This document shows, one piece after another, positions 47,624-56,523 of a DNA stretch of 64,000 nt. The stretch is taken from contig CAJWHM010000007.1 in the NCBI GenBank assembly GCA_913041125.1, positions 1 through 64,000 of the forward strand. Reading direction: 5' to 3'. The first letter of the stretch is position 1. Every line of letters begins with the position of its first letter. The notes under the pieces were generated by a model, which was not told where the DNA came from, did not search any database, and worked only from the letters and a program-made list of their open reading frames with translations. A program made the position numbers and the translations under genes. This DNA comes from an uncultured Bacteroidota bacterium (GTDB lineage: Bacteria; Bacteroidota; Bacteroidia; Flavobacteriales; Flavobacteriaceae).

Positions 47624-48406
47624 ATGTTAACCATACAAAATTTTACTGCAATCCATCCTGAAGCAAAAATAGGGGACAATGTTCATATTGACCCTTTTAC
47701 TACTATTCATAAAAATGTTGAAATAGGGGATGATACATGGATAGGTTCTAACGTAACAATTATGGAAGGAGCTAGAATAGGAAAAAACTGTAAAATTTTT
47801 CCAGGCGCTGTAATTTCTGCAATTACTCAAGATTTAAAATTTAAAGGTGAGGAATCATATGTTGTAATCGGAGATAATACAACAATAAGAGAGTATGTTA
47901 CAATAAATAGAGGCACTGCAGAGTTTGGAATTACAACAATAGGCAATAATTGTAATATTCTAGCATATTCTCATGTAGCACATGACTGTTCCATTGGAAA
48001 TAATACGGTCTTATCAAATAACACAACTTTAGCAGGGCATGTAATTATTGGTGAAAATGTTGTTATTTCTGGGCTTACTGCTATAAATCAGTTTTCCATT
48101 ATTGGCGATTATGCATTTATTGCTGGAGGTTCTCAAATACGAAAAGACATACCCCCATATATCAAAGCTGGGAGAAATCCTCTATGCTATTTAGGTATCA
48201 ATAATGTAGGTCTCAGGAGAAATGGTTTTTCAGAAAATCTTATTAAAAATTTACAATCTATTTATAAAATTATTTTTCAGAATAAAATGAATGTTACTCA
48301 GGCAATTGATATTTTGGAAAATAAATTTGAAAAAATTAATGAGAAACAAAAAATAATTGAATTTATAAAGAAATCTGAACGAGGAATACTAAAAGGATAC
48401 AACTAA
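47624..48406 (+). CDS. lpxA: UDP-N-acetylglucosamine acyltransferase
   Basis: 260 residues, normal length. A left-handed beta-helix of hexapeptide repeats covers 1-190 (VHIDPFTTIHKNVEIGDDTWIG) with catalytic His120 in SHVAHDCSIGNN, then a C-terminal helical domain with AGRNPLCYLGINNVGLRRNGF. It catalyses the first acylation of UDP-GlcNAc in lipid A synthesis. It starts 4 nt after the lpxC-fabZ stop codon and precedes efp by 20 nt. Confidence 0.96.
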   Translation: MLTIQNFTAIHPEAKIGDNVHIDPFTTIHKNVEIGDDTWIGSNVTIMEGARIGKNCKIFPGAVISAITQDLKFKGEESYVVIGDNTTIREYVTINRGTAEFGITTIGNNCNILAYSHVAHDCSIGNNTVLSNNTTLAGHVIIGENVVISGLTAINQFSIIGDYAFIAGGSQIRKDIPPYIKAGRNPLCYLGINNVGLRRNGFSENLIKNLQSIYKIIFQNKMNVTQAIDILENKFEKINEKQKIIEFIKKSERGILKGYN

Positions 48407-48412
48407 AAAATT

Positions 48413-48420
48413 TATTTTTG
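48413..48420 (+). promoter_or_regulatory. -7 box of the efp promoter
   Basis: TATTTTTG ends 6 nt before the ATG at 48427, so an efp mRNA from this promoter would be leaderless or have a one-base leader. No TTG is seen at -33. Confidence 0.4.
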
Positions 48421-48426
48421 AATTTT

Positions 48427-48993
48427 ATGGCGACAACATCAGATATAAGAAAAGGTTTGTGTATAAAGTATAACAGCGATATTTTTAAAATTATAGAATT
48501 TTTACATGTAAAACCTGGTAAAGGTCCAGCTTTTGTAAGGACGAAGCTTAAAAGTGTAACAACAGGTAAAGTAATTGATAATACATTTTCTGCTGGTCAT
48601 AAAATAGATGCGATTCGAGTTGAAACTCACAAATACCAATACTTATATAGAGAAGGAGATCAATATCATTTTATGAACAATGATGATTACAATCAAATTA
48701 GTATTGATAAAGCTATTCTTGACTCACCTGAACTAATGAAAGAAGGAGAGCTAGTTTCTATATCAATAAATACAGAAGACGGTATGCCCTTGTCAGCTGA
48801 TATGCCTGCAAGTGTAATTTTGGAAATAACTCACACAGAGCCAGGAGTGAAAGGTAATACTGCGACAAATGCAACAAAACCTGCAACTGTTGAGACAGGA
48901 GCTAAAATTAACGTTCCACTATTCATCAATGAAGGAGATAAAATTAAAGTTGATACTGATAAAGGAAATTATATTGAGAGAATAAAAGAATAA
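48427..48993 (+). CDS. efp: translation elongation factor P
   Basis: 188 residues from the ATG at 48427, the standard EF-P length; a TTG three codons upstream falls in the -7 box. KOW-like domain I carries the tip loop VKPGKGPAF with Lys32, the residue that is modified in many bacteria. Two OB domains follow, the last ending INEGDKIKVDTDKGNYIERIKE. EF-P relieves ribosome stalling at polyproline. It sits in the lpxA-efp-sucD run; it may have both read-through and its own transcript. Confidence 0.96.
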   Translation: MATTSDIRKGLCIKYNSDIFKIIEFLHVKPGKGPAFVRTKLKSVTTGKVIDNTFSAGHKIDAIRVETHKYQYLYREGDQYHFMNNDDYNQISIDKAILDSPELMKEGELVSISINTEDGMPLSADMPASVILEITHTEPGVKGNTATNATKPATVETGAKINVPLFINEGDKIKVDTDKGNYIERIKE

Positions 48994-49016
48994 TTCCAAA
49001 TTAAAATTTAAACAAA

Positions 49017-49892
49017 ATGAGTGTACTTGTAAATAAGGAATCAAAAATTATAGTTCAAGGTTTTACTGGAGGTGAAGGCACTTTTCATTCAACCCAAATG
49101 ATTGAATATGGAACTAATATAGTGGGTGGTGTAACGCCAGGTAAAGGAGGACAAATACATCTTGATAAGCCTGTATTTAATACAGTTAAAGATGCAGTAA
49201 TAAATGTTGGCGCGGATACTTCTATAATTTTTGTTCCACCTGCATTTGCAGCTGATGCTATAATGGAAGCTGCAGAAGCTGGTATTAAGGTTATAATTGC
49301 TATAACAGAGGGAATTCCAGTAAATGATATGACGAAAGCATACCAATATGTAAATCAAAAAGGAGTCACTCTTGTAGGACCGAACTGTCCTGGAGTTATC
49401 ACTCCAGAAGAGGCGAAAGTTGGAATTATGCCTGGTTTTGTTTTTAAAAAAGGTAGAGTAGGAATTGTATCTAAATCAGGAACACTAACTTATGAAGCTT
49501 CAGATCAAGTAGTTGCTATGGGATTAGGAATTTCAACGGCAATAGGTATTGGTGGTGACCCAATAATTGGAACAACTACAAAAGATGCTATTGAGTTATT
49601 TATGAATGATGAGGAAACAGATTGTATAGTAATGATTGGTGAAATTGGTGGGCAATTAGAGGCTGATGCTGCAAGATGGATTAGAGAAAAAGGAAACAAG
49701 AAACCAGTTATTGGGTTTATTGCTGGTGAGACAGCACCAAAAGGAAGAACAATGGGCCATGCTGGGGCAATTGTTGGAGGAAGCGACGATACAGCTGAAG
49801 CGAAAAAAAGAATAATGAAAGAGTGTGGGATTCATGTAGTAGATTCACCAGCACAAATTGGAAAAAAAGTTGCTGAAGTACTCTCTAACTAA
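49017..49892 (+). CDS. sucD: succinate--CoA ligase alpha subunit
   Basis: 291 residues. CoA-binding Rossmann domain with [17 protein letters not shown] near 13-29 and GGVTPGKGG, then the ligase domain with GPNCPGVI near 122-129 and the phosphohistidine loop GHAGAIVGG (His248). It converts succinyl-CoA and NDP to succinate and NTP in the TCA cycle with SucC. The sucC gene is not adjacent, as is common in Bacteroidota from memory. It lies 23 nt after efp and 6 nt before fabG. Confidence 0.96.
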   Translation: MSVLVNKESKIIVQGFTGGEGTFHSTQMIEYGTNIVGGVTPGKGGQIHLDKPVFNTVKDAVINVGADTSIIFVPPAFAADAIMEAAEAGIKVIIAITEGIPVNDMTKAYQYVNQKGVTLVGPNCPGVITPEEAKVGIMPGFVFKKGRVGIVSKSGTLTYEASDQVVAMGLGISTAIGIGGDPIIGTTTKDAIELFMNDEETDCIVMIGEIGGQLEADAARWIREKGNKKPVIGFIAGETAPKGRTMGHAGAIVGGSDDTAEAKKRIMKECGIHVVDSPAQIGKKVAEVLSN

Positions 49893-49898
49893 AAAAAA

Positions 49899-50642
49899 AT
49901 GAAATTATTAGATAATAAAATAGCAATTATAACTGGAGCTAGTAGGGGTATAGGTAAAGGTATAGTAAGGTCGTTTATAGATCAAGGCTGCTCAGTAGCG
50001 TTTACATATAGCCGTAATAAAGAAGCTGCCGAAGATCTACTAAAAGAATTCAGTTCAAAAGTCAAAATTAAATGTTATCAGAGTGATGCATCTGATTTTC
50101 AATCAGCACAAAACCTTGTTGAAAAAGTAATTGATGATTTTGGAAATATTGATATTTTAGTAAATAATGCAGGAGTAACTAAAGATAACCTCCTTATGAG
50201 AATGGGTGAGGATGATTTTAACCATGTTATAAAAACAAATCTTAATTCGGTATTCAATATGACTAAAGCAGTTCAACGAACTCTTTTAAAACAAAGAAGT
50301 GGCTCAATAATTCATATGAGTTCTGTTGTTGGTGTGAAAGGAAATGCTGGACAATCAAATTATGCTGCTTCAAAAGCTGCTATAATTGGTTTTTCTAAGT
50401 CCATTGCTTTGGAGTTAGGATCTCGTAATATACGCTCTAATGTAATTGCACCAGGATTTATTGAAACTGAAATGACGTCAAAGTTACCTGAGGATGTTGT
50501 TCAGGGTTGGAGAGATGGAATTCCTCTAAAAAGAGGTGGATTACCGGAAGATGTTGCAAATACTTGCGTATTTTTGGCATCAGATTTATCAAATTATATA
50601 ACTGGACAAGTACTAAATGTAGACGGAGGGATGTTAACTTAA
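49899..50642 (+). CDS. fabG: 3-oxoacyl-ACP reductase
   Basis: 247 residues, classical SDR with TGASRGIGKG at 12-21, NNAGVTKDNLLMRM near 87-100, catalytic Ser in HMSSVVGVKGNAGQ, and Tyr155/Lys159 in NYAASK. The C-terminal segment NVIAPGFIETEMTSKLPE and TGQVLNVDGGM are strongly FabG-like. It performs the NADPH-dependent reduction step of fatty acid elongation, fitting its place near lpxC-fabZ. It follows sucD by 6 nt. Confidence 0.92.
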   Translation: MKLLDNKIAIITGASRGIGKGIVRSFIDQGCSVAFTYSRNKEAAEDLLKEFSSKVKIKCYQSDASDFQSAQNLVEKVIDDFGNIDILVNNAGVTKDNLLMRMGEDDFNHVIKTNLNSVFNMTKAVQRTLLKQRSGSIIHMSSVVGVKGNAGQSNYAASKAAIIGFSKSIALELGSRNIRSNVIAPGFIETEMTSKLPEDVVQGWRDGIPLKRGGLPEDVANTCVFLASDLSNYITGQVLNVDGGMLT

Positions 50643-50652
50643 AATAAAAATT

Positions 50653-51471
50653 ATGCAGAAATTACCTAAAATTGGATTACCAGTAGTGTTACTATCTATT
50701 GTAATATTAATATTCGTTTCAAAATCTTCAATTAATATTGGATATGGAGAGGCAGGTGTTTTATTTAAAACTTTTGGTGGGGGTGTTGTTACTGATGACG
50801 CTCCATTGGGAGAAGGATTTCATATTATAGCACCATGGAATAAGGTGTTTATTTATAACGTAAAGCAACAAGAATTTTTTGAGGGGAATATGCAAGTACT
50901 CTCATCAAATGGACTTGAAATATCATTAGACGTTTCAGTTTTATATCAGCCTAAATACAATGAATTAGGATTATTACACAAGACAAAAGGAGAGAATTAT
51001 GTGAATATTGTTTTAATACCTCAAATTCGTGCTGTTGCAAGATCAGTTGTTGGAAGATACACTCCTGAACAATTATATTCTACAAAAAGAGATGCAATTC
51101 AAAATGAAATATTTGAGGAAACTGTAAAAAATGTGGAATCCCAACATATACAAGTAAATGCTGTACTTGTAAGAGACGTTACCCTACCAATGGCAATTAA
51201 GGAAGCTATTGAACGTAAACTACGTCAAGAACAAGAAGCTTTAGAATATGAGTTTAGATTGGAAAAAGCAAAACAAGAAGCTGAACGCCAACGTATAGAT
51301 GCAGAGGGTAAAGCTACTGCAAACCGCATTTTAAGTGCATCATTAACCGACAAAATACTTCAAGAAAAAGGAATTGAAGCTACTATCAAGCTATCTGAAT
51401 CTCCAAACTCAAAAGTAATTGTTATAGGAAGTGGGGACGGAGGGCTACCAATTATTCTTGGGAACCAATAA
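50653..51471 (+). CDS. SPFH/prohibitin-family membrane protein
   Basis: 272 residues. An uncleaved N-terminal helix (about 9-24) anchors an SPFH/band 7 domain (25-190: GYGEAGVLFKTFGGGV, VSVLYQPKYNELGLL, VGRYTPEQLYSTKRDAIQNEI). A coiled-coil segment follows, rich in Glu, Arg and Ala (about 195-225: RLEKAKQEAERQRIDAEGKA). This is prohibitin-like architecture; such proteins form large membrane rings that influence proteases and membrane domains. No NfeD partner is adjacent. It follows fabG by 10 nt; the his promoter begins just after its stop. Confidence 0.87.
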   Translation: MQKLPKIGLPVVLLSIVILIFVSKSSINIGYGEAGVLFKTFGGGVVTDDAPLGEGFHIIAPWNKVFIYNVKQQEFFEGNMQVLSSNGLEISLDVSVLYQPKYNELGLLHKTKGENYVNIVLIPQIRAVARSVVGRYTPEQLYSTKRDAIQNEIFEETVKNVESQHIQVNAVLVRDVTLPMAIKEAIERKLRQEQEALEYEFRLEKAKQEAERQRIDAEGKATANRILSASLTDKILQEKGIEATIKLSESPNSKVIVIGSGDGGLPIILGNQ

Positions 51472-51473
51472 GT

Positions 51474-51502
51474 TTGTTAATCAAATATTTTAAATATATT
51501 TG
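51474..51502 (+). promoter_or_regulatory. promoter of the histidine operon
   Basis: TTG at 51474-51476, an 18-nt spacer and TATATTTG at 51495-51502: a full Bacteroidota promoter. Applying the spacing seen at the SRP RNA puts the start site at about 51506-51508, immediately before the leader peptide ATG at 51509. Confidence 0.68.
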
Positions 51503-51508
51503 CACTTT

Positions 51509-51565
51509 ATGAAACAAAAAAAACATCATAATCATCAAAATTTAAATTACTCAAACGTGATTTAG
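51509..51565 (+). CDS. hisL: histidine leader peptide (18 residues)
   Basis: An ATG-to-TAG frame encoding MKQKKHHNHQNLNYSNVI. Codons 6, 7 and 9 are all CAT (His), three within four codons. The gene sits directly after the his promoter and before an intrinsic terminator that precedes hisG. The antiterminator strand is codons 14-17 of this same gene, where a ribosome finishing translation would mask it. The ATG is within a few nt of the predicted transcription start, so translation of the leader would begin without a 5' untranslated region. It has no expected function as a protein; its translation is the sensor for charged tRNA-His. It is too short for routine gene calling. Confidence 0.82.
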   Translation: MKQKKHHNHQNLNYSNVI

Positions 51566-51590
51566 GTAGATGTATTATGTTCTTACACAA

Positions 51591-51620
51591 AACCCGTTTG
51601 AGTGATCAAACGGGTTTTTT
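51591..51620 (+). terminator. intrinsic terminator / attenuator before hisG
   Basis: A perfect 11-bp stem (51591-51601 with 51606-51616), GTGA loop at 51602-51605 and a run of T at 51615-51620, all 12 nt before the hisG ATG. Its upstream arm is shared with the antiterminator. Confidence 0.85.
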
Positions 51621-51631
51621 AATTTAAAATT

Positions 51632-52483
51632 ATGATTAGACTAGCTATACAAAAATCAGGGAGACTTAATAACGATTCTTTAACTCTATTAAAAGATTGT
51701 GGTATTAATATTGAAAATGGAAAAGATCAGCTTAAAACATCTGCTACAAACTTTCCTGTTGAGGTGTTTTTTTTAAGGAATGGTGACATTCCTCAATATT
51801 TAAGGGATGGTGTGGTTGATTTAGCTATTGTTGGAGAAAACTTATTGGAAGAAAAAGGATCTGACTTAGAGATAATTGAGAAATTAGGTTTTTCAAAATG
51901 TAGAGTTTCAATTGCTTTTCCTAAAGAAGTTGAGTTTAAAAGTATAAGTGATCTTAATGGTAAGAGAATTGCAACATCTTATCCAAATACAGTTAAAACA
52001 TTTTTAAAGGAAAATAAAATAAATGCTGAAATACATGTCATTAATGGTTCTGTTGAAATAGCCCCAAATATTGGATTAGCAGATGCAATATGTGATATTG
52101 TTTCTAGTGGCAGTACCTTGTTTAAAAATAATTTAAAAGAGGTTTTGTTAATTGCAAAATCACAAGCTGTATTAGTTAAATCAAATGAATTAACAAATGA
52201 TCAAATTGAAATAGTAAATAAGTTACTTTTTAGGTTAAAATCAGTACTTCGAGCAAAAAAGTCAAGATATATTTTACTTAATGCACCTAATGAAAAAATT
52301 AATGCAATAAGTTCAATTTTACCTGTATTGAAAAGCCCTACAGTACTACCCTTAGCTCAAAAAGGGTGGAGTTCAATGCATTCTGTTATTAATTCAGAAG
52401 ATTTTTGGGAAGTAATTAATCAACTTAAAGAAAATGGAGCAGAAGACATTTTAGTTTGTCCAATAGAAAAAATGGTTCTTTAA
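51632..52483 (+). CDS. hisG: ATP phosphoribosyltransferase, long form
   Basis: 283 residues, the long HisG with a C-terminal ACT-like regulatory domain that usually binds histidine. MIRLAIQKSGRLNNDS at the start, VDLAIVGENLLEE near 62-74, the PRPP loop ADAICDIVSSGSTL near 150-163, and the regulatory domain from about 205 on (APNEKINAISSILPVLKSPTV). It makes phosphoribosyl-ATP, the first step of histidine synthesis. It is the first structural gene after the attenuator; hisD follows with no gap. Confidence 0.96.
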   Translation: MIRLAIQKSGRLNNDSLTLLKDCGINIENGKDQLKTSATNFPVEVFFLRNGDIPQYLRDGVVDLAIVGENLLEEKGSDLEIIEKLGFSKCRVSIAFPKEVEFKSISDLNGKRIATSYPNTVKTFLKENKINAEIHVINGSVEIAPNIGLADAICDIVSSGSTLFKNNLKEVLLIAKSQAVLVKSNELTNDQIEIVNKLLFRLKSVLRAKKSRYILLNAPNEKINAISSILPVLKSPTVLPLAQKGWSSMHSVINSEDFWEVINQLKENGAEDILVCPIEKMVL

Positions 52484-53776
52484 ATGAGAAAAATATTAAA
52501 TCCAAAAGCTGAAAGTTGGGATGAAATAATTAAACGCCCATCTGTAAACTATGAAAATTTACTAGCCTTAGTTTCGGAAGTTTTTGACGAAATTCAAAAA
52601 GTAGGTGACAAAGCAATTTTTGATTACACTAAAAGATTTGATCAAATTCAAATTGAAAACTTAAATGTAACGGAAAATGAAATATCACAAGCTAACAAAT
52701 CAGTACCTAAAAAACTAAAAAAAGCTATTAAGCAGGCTAAGAAAAATATAGAAATATTTCATAAATCTCAGAAAACAAAAACTATTAAGGTTGAGACAAC
52801 TAAGGGTGTAATGTGTTGGCAAAAAAAATATGGAATCGATAAGGTAGGGTTATATATACCGGGAGGTTCAGCCCCTTTATTCTCATCTATTTTAATGTTA
52901 GCAATTCCTGCTAGAATAGCTGGATGTAAAGAAATAATAATATGCTCACCTCCAAATAAAAAAGGAAGTCTACCGGCTGAAATTTTGTATACAGCAAAAC
53001 TTTGTGGAATAAGTAAAATTTTCAAAGTGGGTGGAATACAAGCTATTGCCGGCATGACATTTGGAACCCAAAAAATTCCAAAAGTTTTTAAAATATTTGG
53101 CCCTGGGAATCAATATGTAACTGCAGCAAAGCAACTAGCAACTAAATTCAATGTAGCAATAGATTTACCAGCTGGCCCAAGTGAATTACTTATAGCTGCT
53201 GATGAAACAGCTGACCCTGATTTTATAGCATCAGATCTTTTGTCTCAAGCGGAACATGGATCAGATAGTCAAGTAATTTTAGTAACTACTAAAGAAAGTA
53301 TTATCGAAAAAGTGAACAAATCTATTGCCAAACAATTGGAAAATTTACCAAGAAAAAAAATAGCTGAAAAAGCATTAGCTAATTCCAAAATGATTGTCTT
53401 TAAAAATGATGAAACTGCCACGAGCTTTATCAATGATTACAGCCCGGAACATTATATTATTTGTGTAAAAAATGAATCATACTATCTTAACAGGGTTAGA
53501 AATGCAGGATCTGTATTTATCGGTAATTACACCCCAGAGAGTGCAGGAGATTATGCTTCCGGAACAAATCACACCCTTCCAACAAATGGCTTTGCTAAAC
53601 AATTCAGTGGTGTAAATTTAGATAGTTTTTGTAAAACAATAACTTTTCAAAAAATTTCCAAAACGGGAATAAAAAATTTAGGTGAAAGTGTGGAATTAAT
53701 GGCTGAAGCAGAGGGTTTAATTGCTCATAAAAATGCAATAAGTGTTCGATTAAAAAAAATAAGAGATGAAAACTGA
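52484..53776 (+). CDS. hisD: histidinol dehydrogenase
   Basis: 430 residues. Zinc-dependent enzyme that oxidises histidinol to histidine in two NAD+ steps. Family blocks: GLYIPGGSAPLFSSILM near 123-139, KVFGPGNQYVTAAK-like KIFGPGNQYVTAAKQ near 203-217, DLPAGPSELLI, ASDLLSQAEHGSDSQV with the active-site Glu/His region near 255, NDYSPEHYI, and YASGTNHTLPTNGFAKQFSG near the end. It begins directly after the hisG stop codon and overlaps hisC by 11 bp, indicating tight translational coupling. Confidence 0.97.
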   Translation: MRKILNPKAESWDEIIKRPSVNYENLLALVSEVFDEIQKVGDKAIFDYTKRFDQIQIENLNVTENEISQANKSVPKKLKKAIKQAKKNIEIFHKSQKTKTIKVETTKGVMCWQKKYGIDKVGLYIPGGSAPLFSSILMLAIPARIAGCKEIIICSPPNKKGSLPAEILYTAKLCGISKIFKVGGIQAIAGMTFGTQKIPKVFKIFGPGNQYVTAAKQLATKFNVAIDLPAGPSELLIAADETADPDFIASDLLSQAEHGSDSQVILVTTKESIIEKVNKSIAKQLENLPRKKIAEKALANSKMIVFKNDETATSFINDYSPEHYIICVKNESYYLNRVRNAGSVFIGNYTPESAGDYASGTNHTLPTNGFAKQFSGVNLDSFCKTITFQKISKTGIKNLGESVELMAEAEGLIAHKNAISVRLKKIRDEN

Positions 53777-54815
53777 TATTTCTAAATTTTTTAGAGCAAG
53801 TTTATTAAAACTAAACCCGTATAAATCTGCTCGTGAAGAATATTTAAGCGAGGGACGTGATATGATTTTAATAGATGCAAATGAAAATCCTTTTCAATCC
53901 TCTACGAACAGATATCCTGATCCCTTACAAGGAGAATTGAAACAAAAAATATCTAAATGGAAAAATGTTAATCCGAACCAATTGTATTTAAGTAATGGGA
54001 GTGACGAATTTATAACACAAATTATAATGGCTTGTTGTGAACCAGGTAGGGATGAGATAATGATAGTTCCCCCTACATTTGGCATGTACAAAGTTTCAGC
54101 TCAAATATTAGGTATTGGTATTATTGAAGTTCCTTTGAAGCCAGATTTTAAATTAAATACAAAAGCAATAATAGATTCAGCTAAAGAAAATACCAAATTA
54201 ATATTTATTCCAACCCCAAATAATCCAACAGCAAACAATTTTGATCCAATTGAAATAAAAAAAATTATTAAGTCATTCAATGGAATAGTTGTGATCGATG
54301 AAGCATATATAGAATTTTCAAATCATGAATCATTCACAAAACTTTTAGAATATTACCCCAATTTAGCTGTATGTCAAACATTTTCAAAAGCACAAGGTAT
54401 GGCAGGAGCAAGACTAGGCATGGCATTTGCAAATCCAGACCTTATCAATTACCTAAATAAGTTTAAAGCTCCATATAATTTGAATTCTTTAACTATAAAT
54501 GCTGCATTGAAGAGAATTAATGAACAAGTTCTAGTTAAGAATCAGGTAAAAATTATATTAAAAGAGCGTAAAAAATTAGAAATTTCACTTCGTAAAATTA
54601 AATTCGTTGAATCAGTTTTCCCTTCAGATGCAAATTTCATTCTGATTCGTGTTGATAATAGTTTAAAGCGTTATAAGCAATTATTAGATTATGGCATCGT
54701 TGTAAGGAATTCATCTAAAAATATTTTTTGTGAAAACACATTGCGAATAACCGTAGGTCTAAAAGATGAAAATGAAAAACTACTTTTTGTAATGAGAAAA
54801 ATGGAAAACTTATGA
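53766..54815 (+). CDS. hisC: histidinol-phosphate aminotransferase
   Basis: 349 residues, fold-type I PLP aminotransferase. [11 protein letters not shown] near 35-45, LSNGSDEFI near 76, [11 protein letters not shown] near 148-158, [10 protein letters not shown] near 175, [15 protein letters not shown] with PLP-binding Lys208, and [14 protein letters not shown] near the C-terminus. It transfers an amino group to imidazole-acetol phosphate. It overlaps hisD by 11 bp and hisB by 4 bp (ATGA). Confidence 0.96.
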   Translation: MKTDISKFFRASLLKLNPYKSAREEYLSEGRDMILIDANENPFQSSTNRYPDPLQGELKQKISKWKNVNPNQLYLSNGSDEFITQIIMACCEPGRDEIMIVPPTFGMYKVSAQILGIGIIEVPLKPDFKLNTKAIIDSAKENTKLIFIPTPNNPTANNFDPIEIKKIIKSFNGIVVIDEAYIEFSNHESFTKLLEYYPNLAVCQTFSKAQGMAGARLGMAFANPDLINYLNKFKAPYNLNSLTINAALKRINEQVLVKNQVKIILKERKKLEISLRKIKFVESVFPSDANFILIRVDNSLKRYKQLLDYGIVVRNSSKNIFCENTLRITVGLKDENEKLLFVMRKMENL

Positions 54816-55939
54816 AAAAAATACTTTTTATAGACAGAGACGGAACTCTGGCATTAGAGCCAGAAAATTATCAACTAGATTCATTTGACAAGTTAATTTT
54901 TTATCCTGGAGTTTTTAAATCTTTAGGAAAAATATCAAGAGAATTAGATTTTGAATTGGTAATGGTAACTAACCAAGACGGTTTAGGTACTCCAAGTTTT
55001 CCTGAAAATACATTTTGGCCAACACATAGATTTCTGCTGAAGTGCTTTGAAAATGAAGAAATTATTTTTGATGATATATATATTGACAAAAGCCTTCCTA
55101 GTGATAATGCTCCAACAAGAAAACCTGGAATAGGACTATTAAAAAAATACATTAATAATAAAAACTATGACTTGGCGAATTCATATGTCATAGGGGATCG
55201 ATTAACAGACATGGAACTCGCGTTAAACCTTGGTGCTAAAGGAATTTTTATTTCTAATGATGATAAATTAGTTGAAATGGAAATAAGTGAAAATTTAAAT
55301 AATTCGATATCATTAAAAACTACAAAATGGAATGATATTTATTCTTTTCTAAAATTAAAACAACGTGTAGTTACAAAAAAAAGGGTAACTAATGAAACTA
55401 AGATAAATTTAGTTCTAAATTTAGACGGTAATGGTGAAAGTGATATAAATACAGGCATAGCATTTTTTGATCATATGTTAAATCAAATTGCTCGTCATGG
55501 TAATATGGATATTAAGTTGTCGGTTCATGGAGATTTAGAGGTTGACGAGCACCACACTATTGAAGACACAGCCATTATCCTAGGTGAGGCATTCTATTCA
55601 GCATTAGGAGAAAAAATAGGAATAGAAAGATACGGTTTTTCACTACCAATGGATGATTGCCTAGCAAAAGTATCAATTGATTTTGGAGGGAGGAATTGGT
55701 TAGTCTGGGAAGCAGATTTCAAACGTGAAATGATTGGAAAAATGCCAACAGAAATGTTTATGCATTTCTTTAAATCATTTAGTGATGGAGCTAAAGCAAA
55801 CATAAATATTAAAGCCGAAGGGAGTAATGAGCATCATAAAATTGAAGCTATTTTTAAGGCTTTTGCCAAAGCAATAAAGTTTGCTATTAAGCGTGATCCA
55901 AATAAAATGATATTACCAACAACCAAAGGGAGCTTGTAA
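54812..55939 (+). CDS. hisB: bifunctional histidinol-phosphatase / imidazoleglycerol-phosphate dehydratase
   Basis: 375 residues, HisB fusion. The N-terminal HAD phosphatase (1-170) has FIDRDGTL with Asp8 and Asp10, MVTNQDG near 51, TRKPGIGLL near 102 and [12 protein letters not shown]. The C-terminal dehydratase (about 180-375) has [56 protein letters not shown] with the manganese-binding histidines. In the phosphatase loop where E. coli HisB has a zinc site (Cys, His, Cys, Cys before RKP), the equivalent residues here are Asp92, Ser94, Ala100 and Thr102, so no zinc is bound there. Overlaps hisC by 4 bp. Confidence 0.96.
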   Translation: MKKILFIDRDGTLALEPENYQLDSFDKLIFYPGVFKSLGKISRELDFELVMVTNQDGLGTPSFPENTFWPTHRFLLKCFENEEIIFDDIYIDKSLPSDNAPTRKPGIGLLKKYINNKNYDLANSYVIGDRLTDMELALNLGAKGIFISNDDKLVEMEISENLNNSISLKTTKWNDIYSFLKLKQRVVTKKRVTNETKINLVLNLDGNGESDINTGIAFFDHMLNQIARHGNMDIKLSVHGDLEVDEHHTIEDTAIILGEAFYSALGEKIGIERYGFSLPMDDCLAKVSIDFGGRNWLVWEADFKREMIGKMPTEMFMHFFKSFSDGAKANINIKAEGSNEHHKIEAIFKAFAKAIKFAIKRDPNKMILPTTKGSL

Positions 55940-55944
55940 TTAGT

Positions 55945-56523
55945 ATGGTAGCAATCGTTGATTATAACGCTGGAAATACTCGAAGTCTACAATTTGCATT
56001 AGACCGACTTGGTGTAAATAGCTCACTTACATCTAATATTGAGGAGATTCAAAGTGCTGAAAAAATTATTTTCCCAGGACAAGGTGCTGCCTTAAATGCT
56101 ATGCAAAATCTTAAAAAAAAAGGATTAGATAAAATAATACCAAATTTAAAACAACCTGTTTTAGGTATTTGCCTTGGAATGCAACTTTTATGTCGATCAA
56201 CTGAAGAAGGAAACATAGACTGCTTAGACATAATTTCAACAGATGTAAAAAAAATATCAAATAAGGTTAAAGTACCACATATGGGATGGAATAATATTTC
56301 AAATTTAAAATCACAACTTTTTAATAATGTTATTGATAATGAATTTATGTATTTAGTACATTCTTTTTACGTTCCAATAATACCTGAAACAATTGCTGAA
56401 AGCAATTACAATGGGTTTTTTAGTGTAGCAATACAAAAAAACAACTTTTATGGTGTACAATTCCATCCTGAAAAAAGCAGCAAACCTGGAATTAAAATTT
56501 TAGAAAATTTTTTAACAATATGA
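55945..56523 (+). CDS. hisH: imidazole glycerol phosphate synthase, glutaminase subunit
   Basis: 192 residues, class I glutamine amidotransferase. [14 protein letters not shown] at the N-terminus, IIFPGQGA near 41-48, GICLGMQLL with nucleophile Cys76, and VQFHPEKS with His174 and Glu176 of the triad. It supplies ammonia to HisF. The stop codon overlaps the hisA start by 4 bp (ATGA). Confidence 0.96.
   Translation: MVAIVDYNAGNTRSLQFALDRLGVNSSLTSNIEEIQSAEKIIFPGQGAALNAMQNLKKKGLDKIIPNLKQPVLGICLGMQLLCRSTEEGNIDCLDIISTDVKKISNKVKVPHMGWNNISNLKSQLFNNVIDNEFMYLVHSFYVPIIPETIAESNYNGFFSVAIQKNNFYGVQFHPEKSSKPGIKILENFLTI

Larger units (their letters stand above)
51507..51631 (+). promoter_or_regulatory. histidine operon leader RNA with transcription attenuator
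   Basis: Three competing pairings are visible. (1) The His-codon strand CATAATCATC at 51527-51536 can pair with GATGTATTATG at 51569-51579, 10 bp with one bulged base. (2) The antiterminator: ACTCAAACG at 51549-51557 pairs perfectly with CGTTTGAGT at 51595-51603. (3) The terminator: AACCCGTTTGA at 51591-51601 with TCAAACGGGTT at 51606-51616. Pairing 2 excludes 3 and crosses 1. A ribosome stalled at His codons would break 1 and leave 2 free, allowing read-through; one that reaches the stop codon covers strand 2, giving termination. This is inference from complementarity and analogy to his attenuators of Proteobacteria. Confidence 0.82.
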
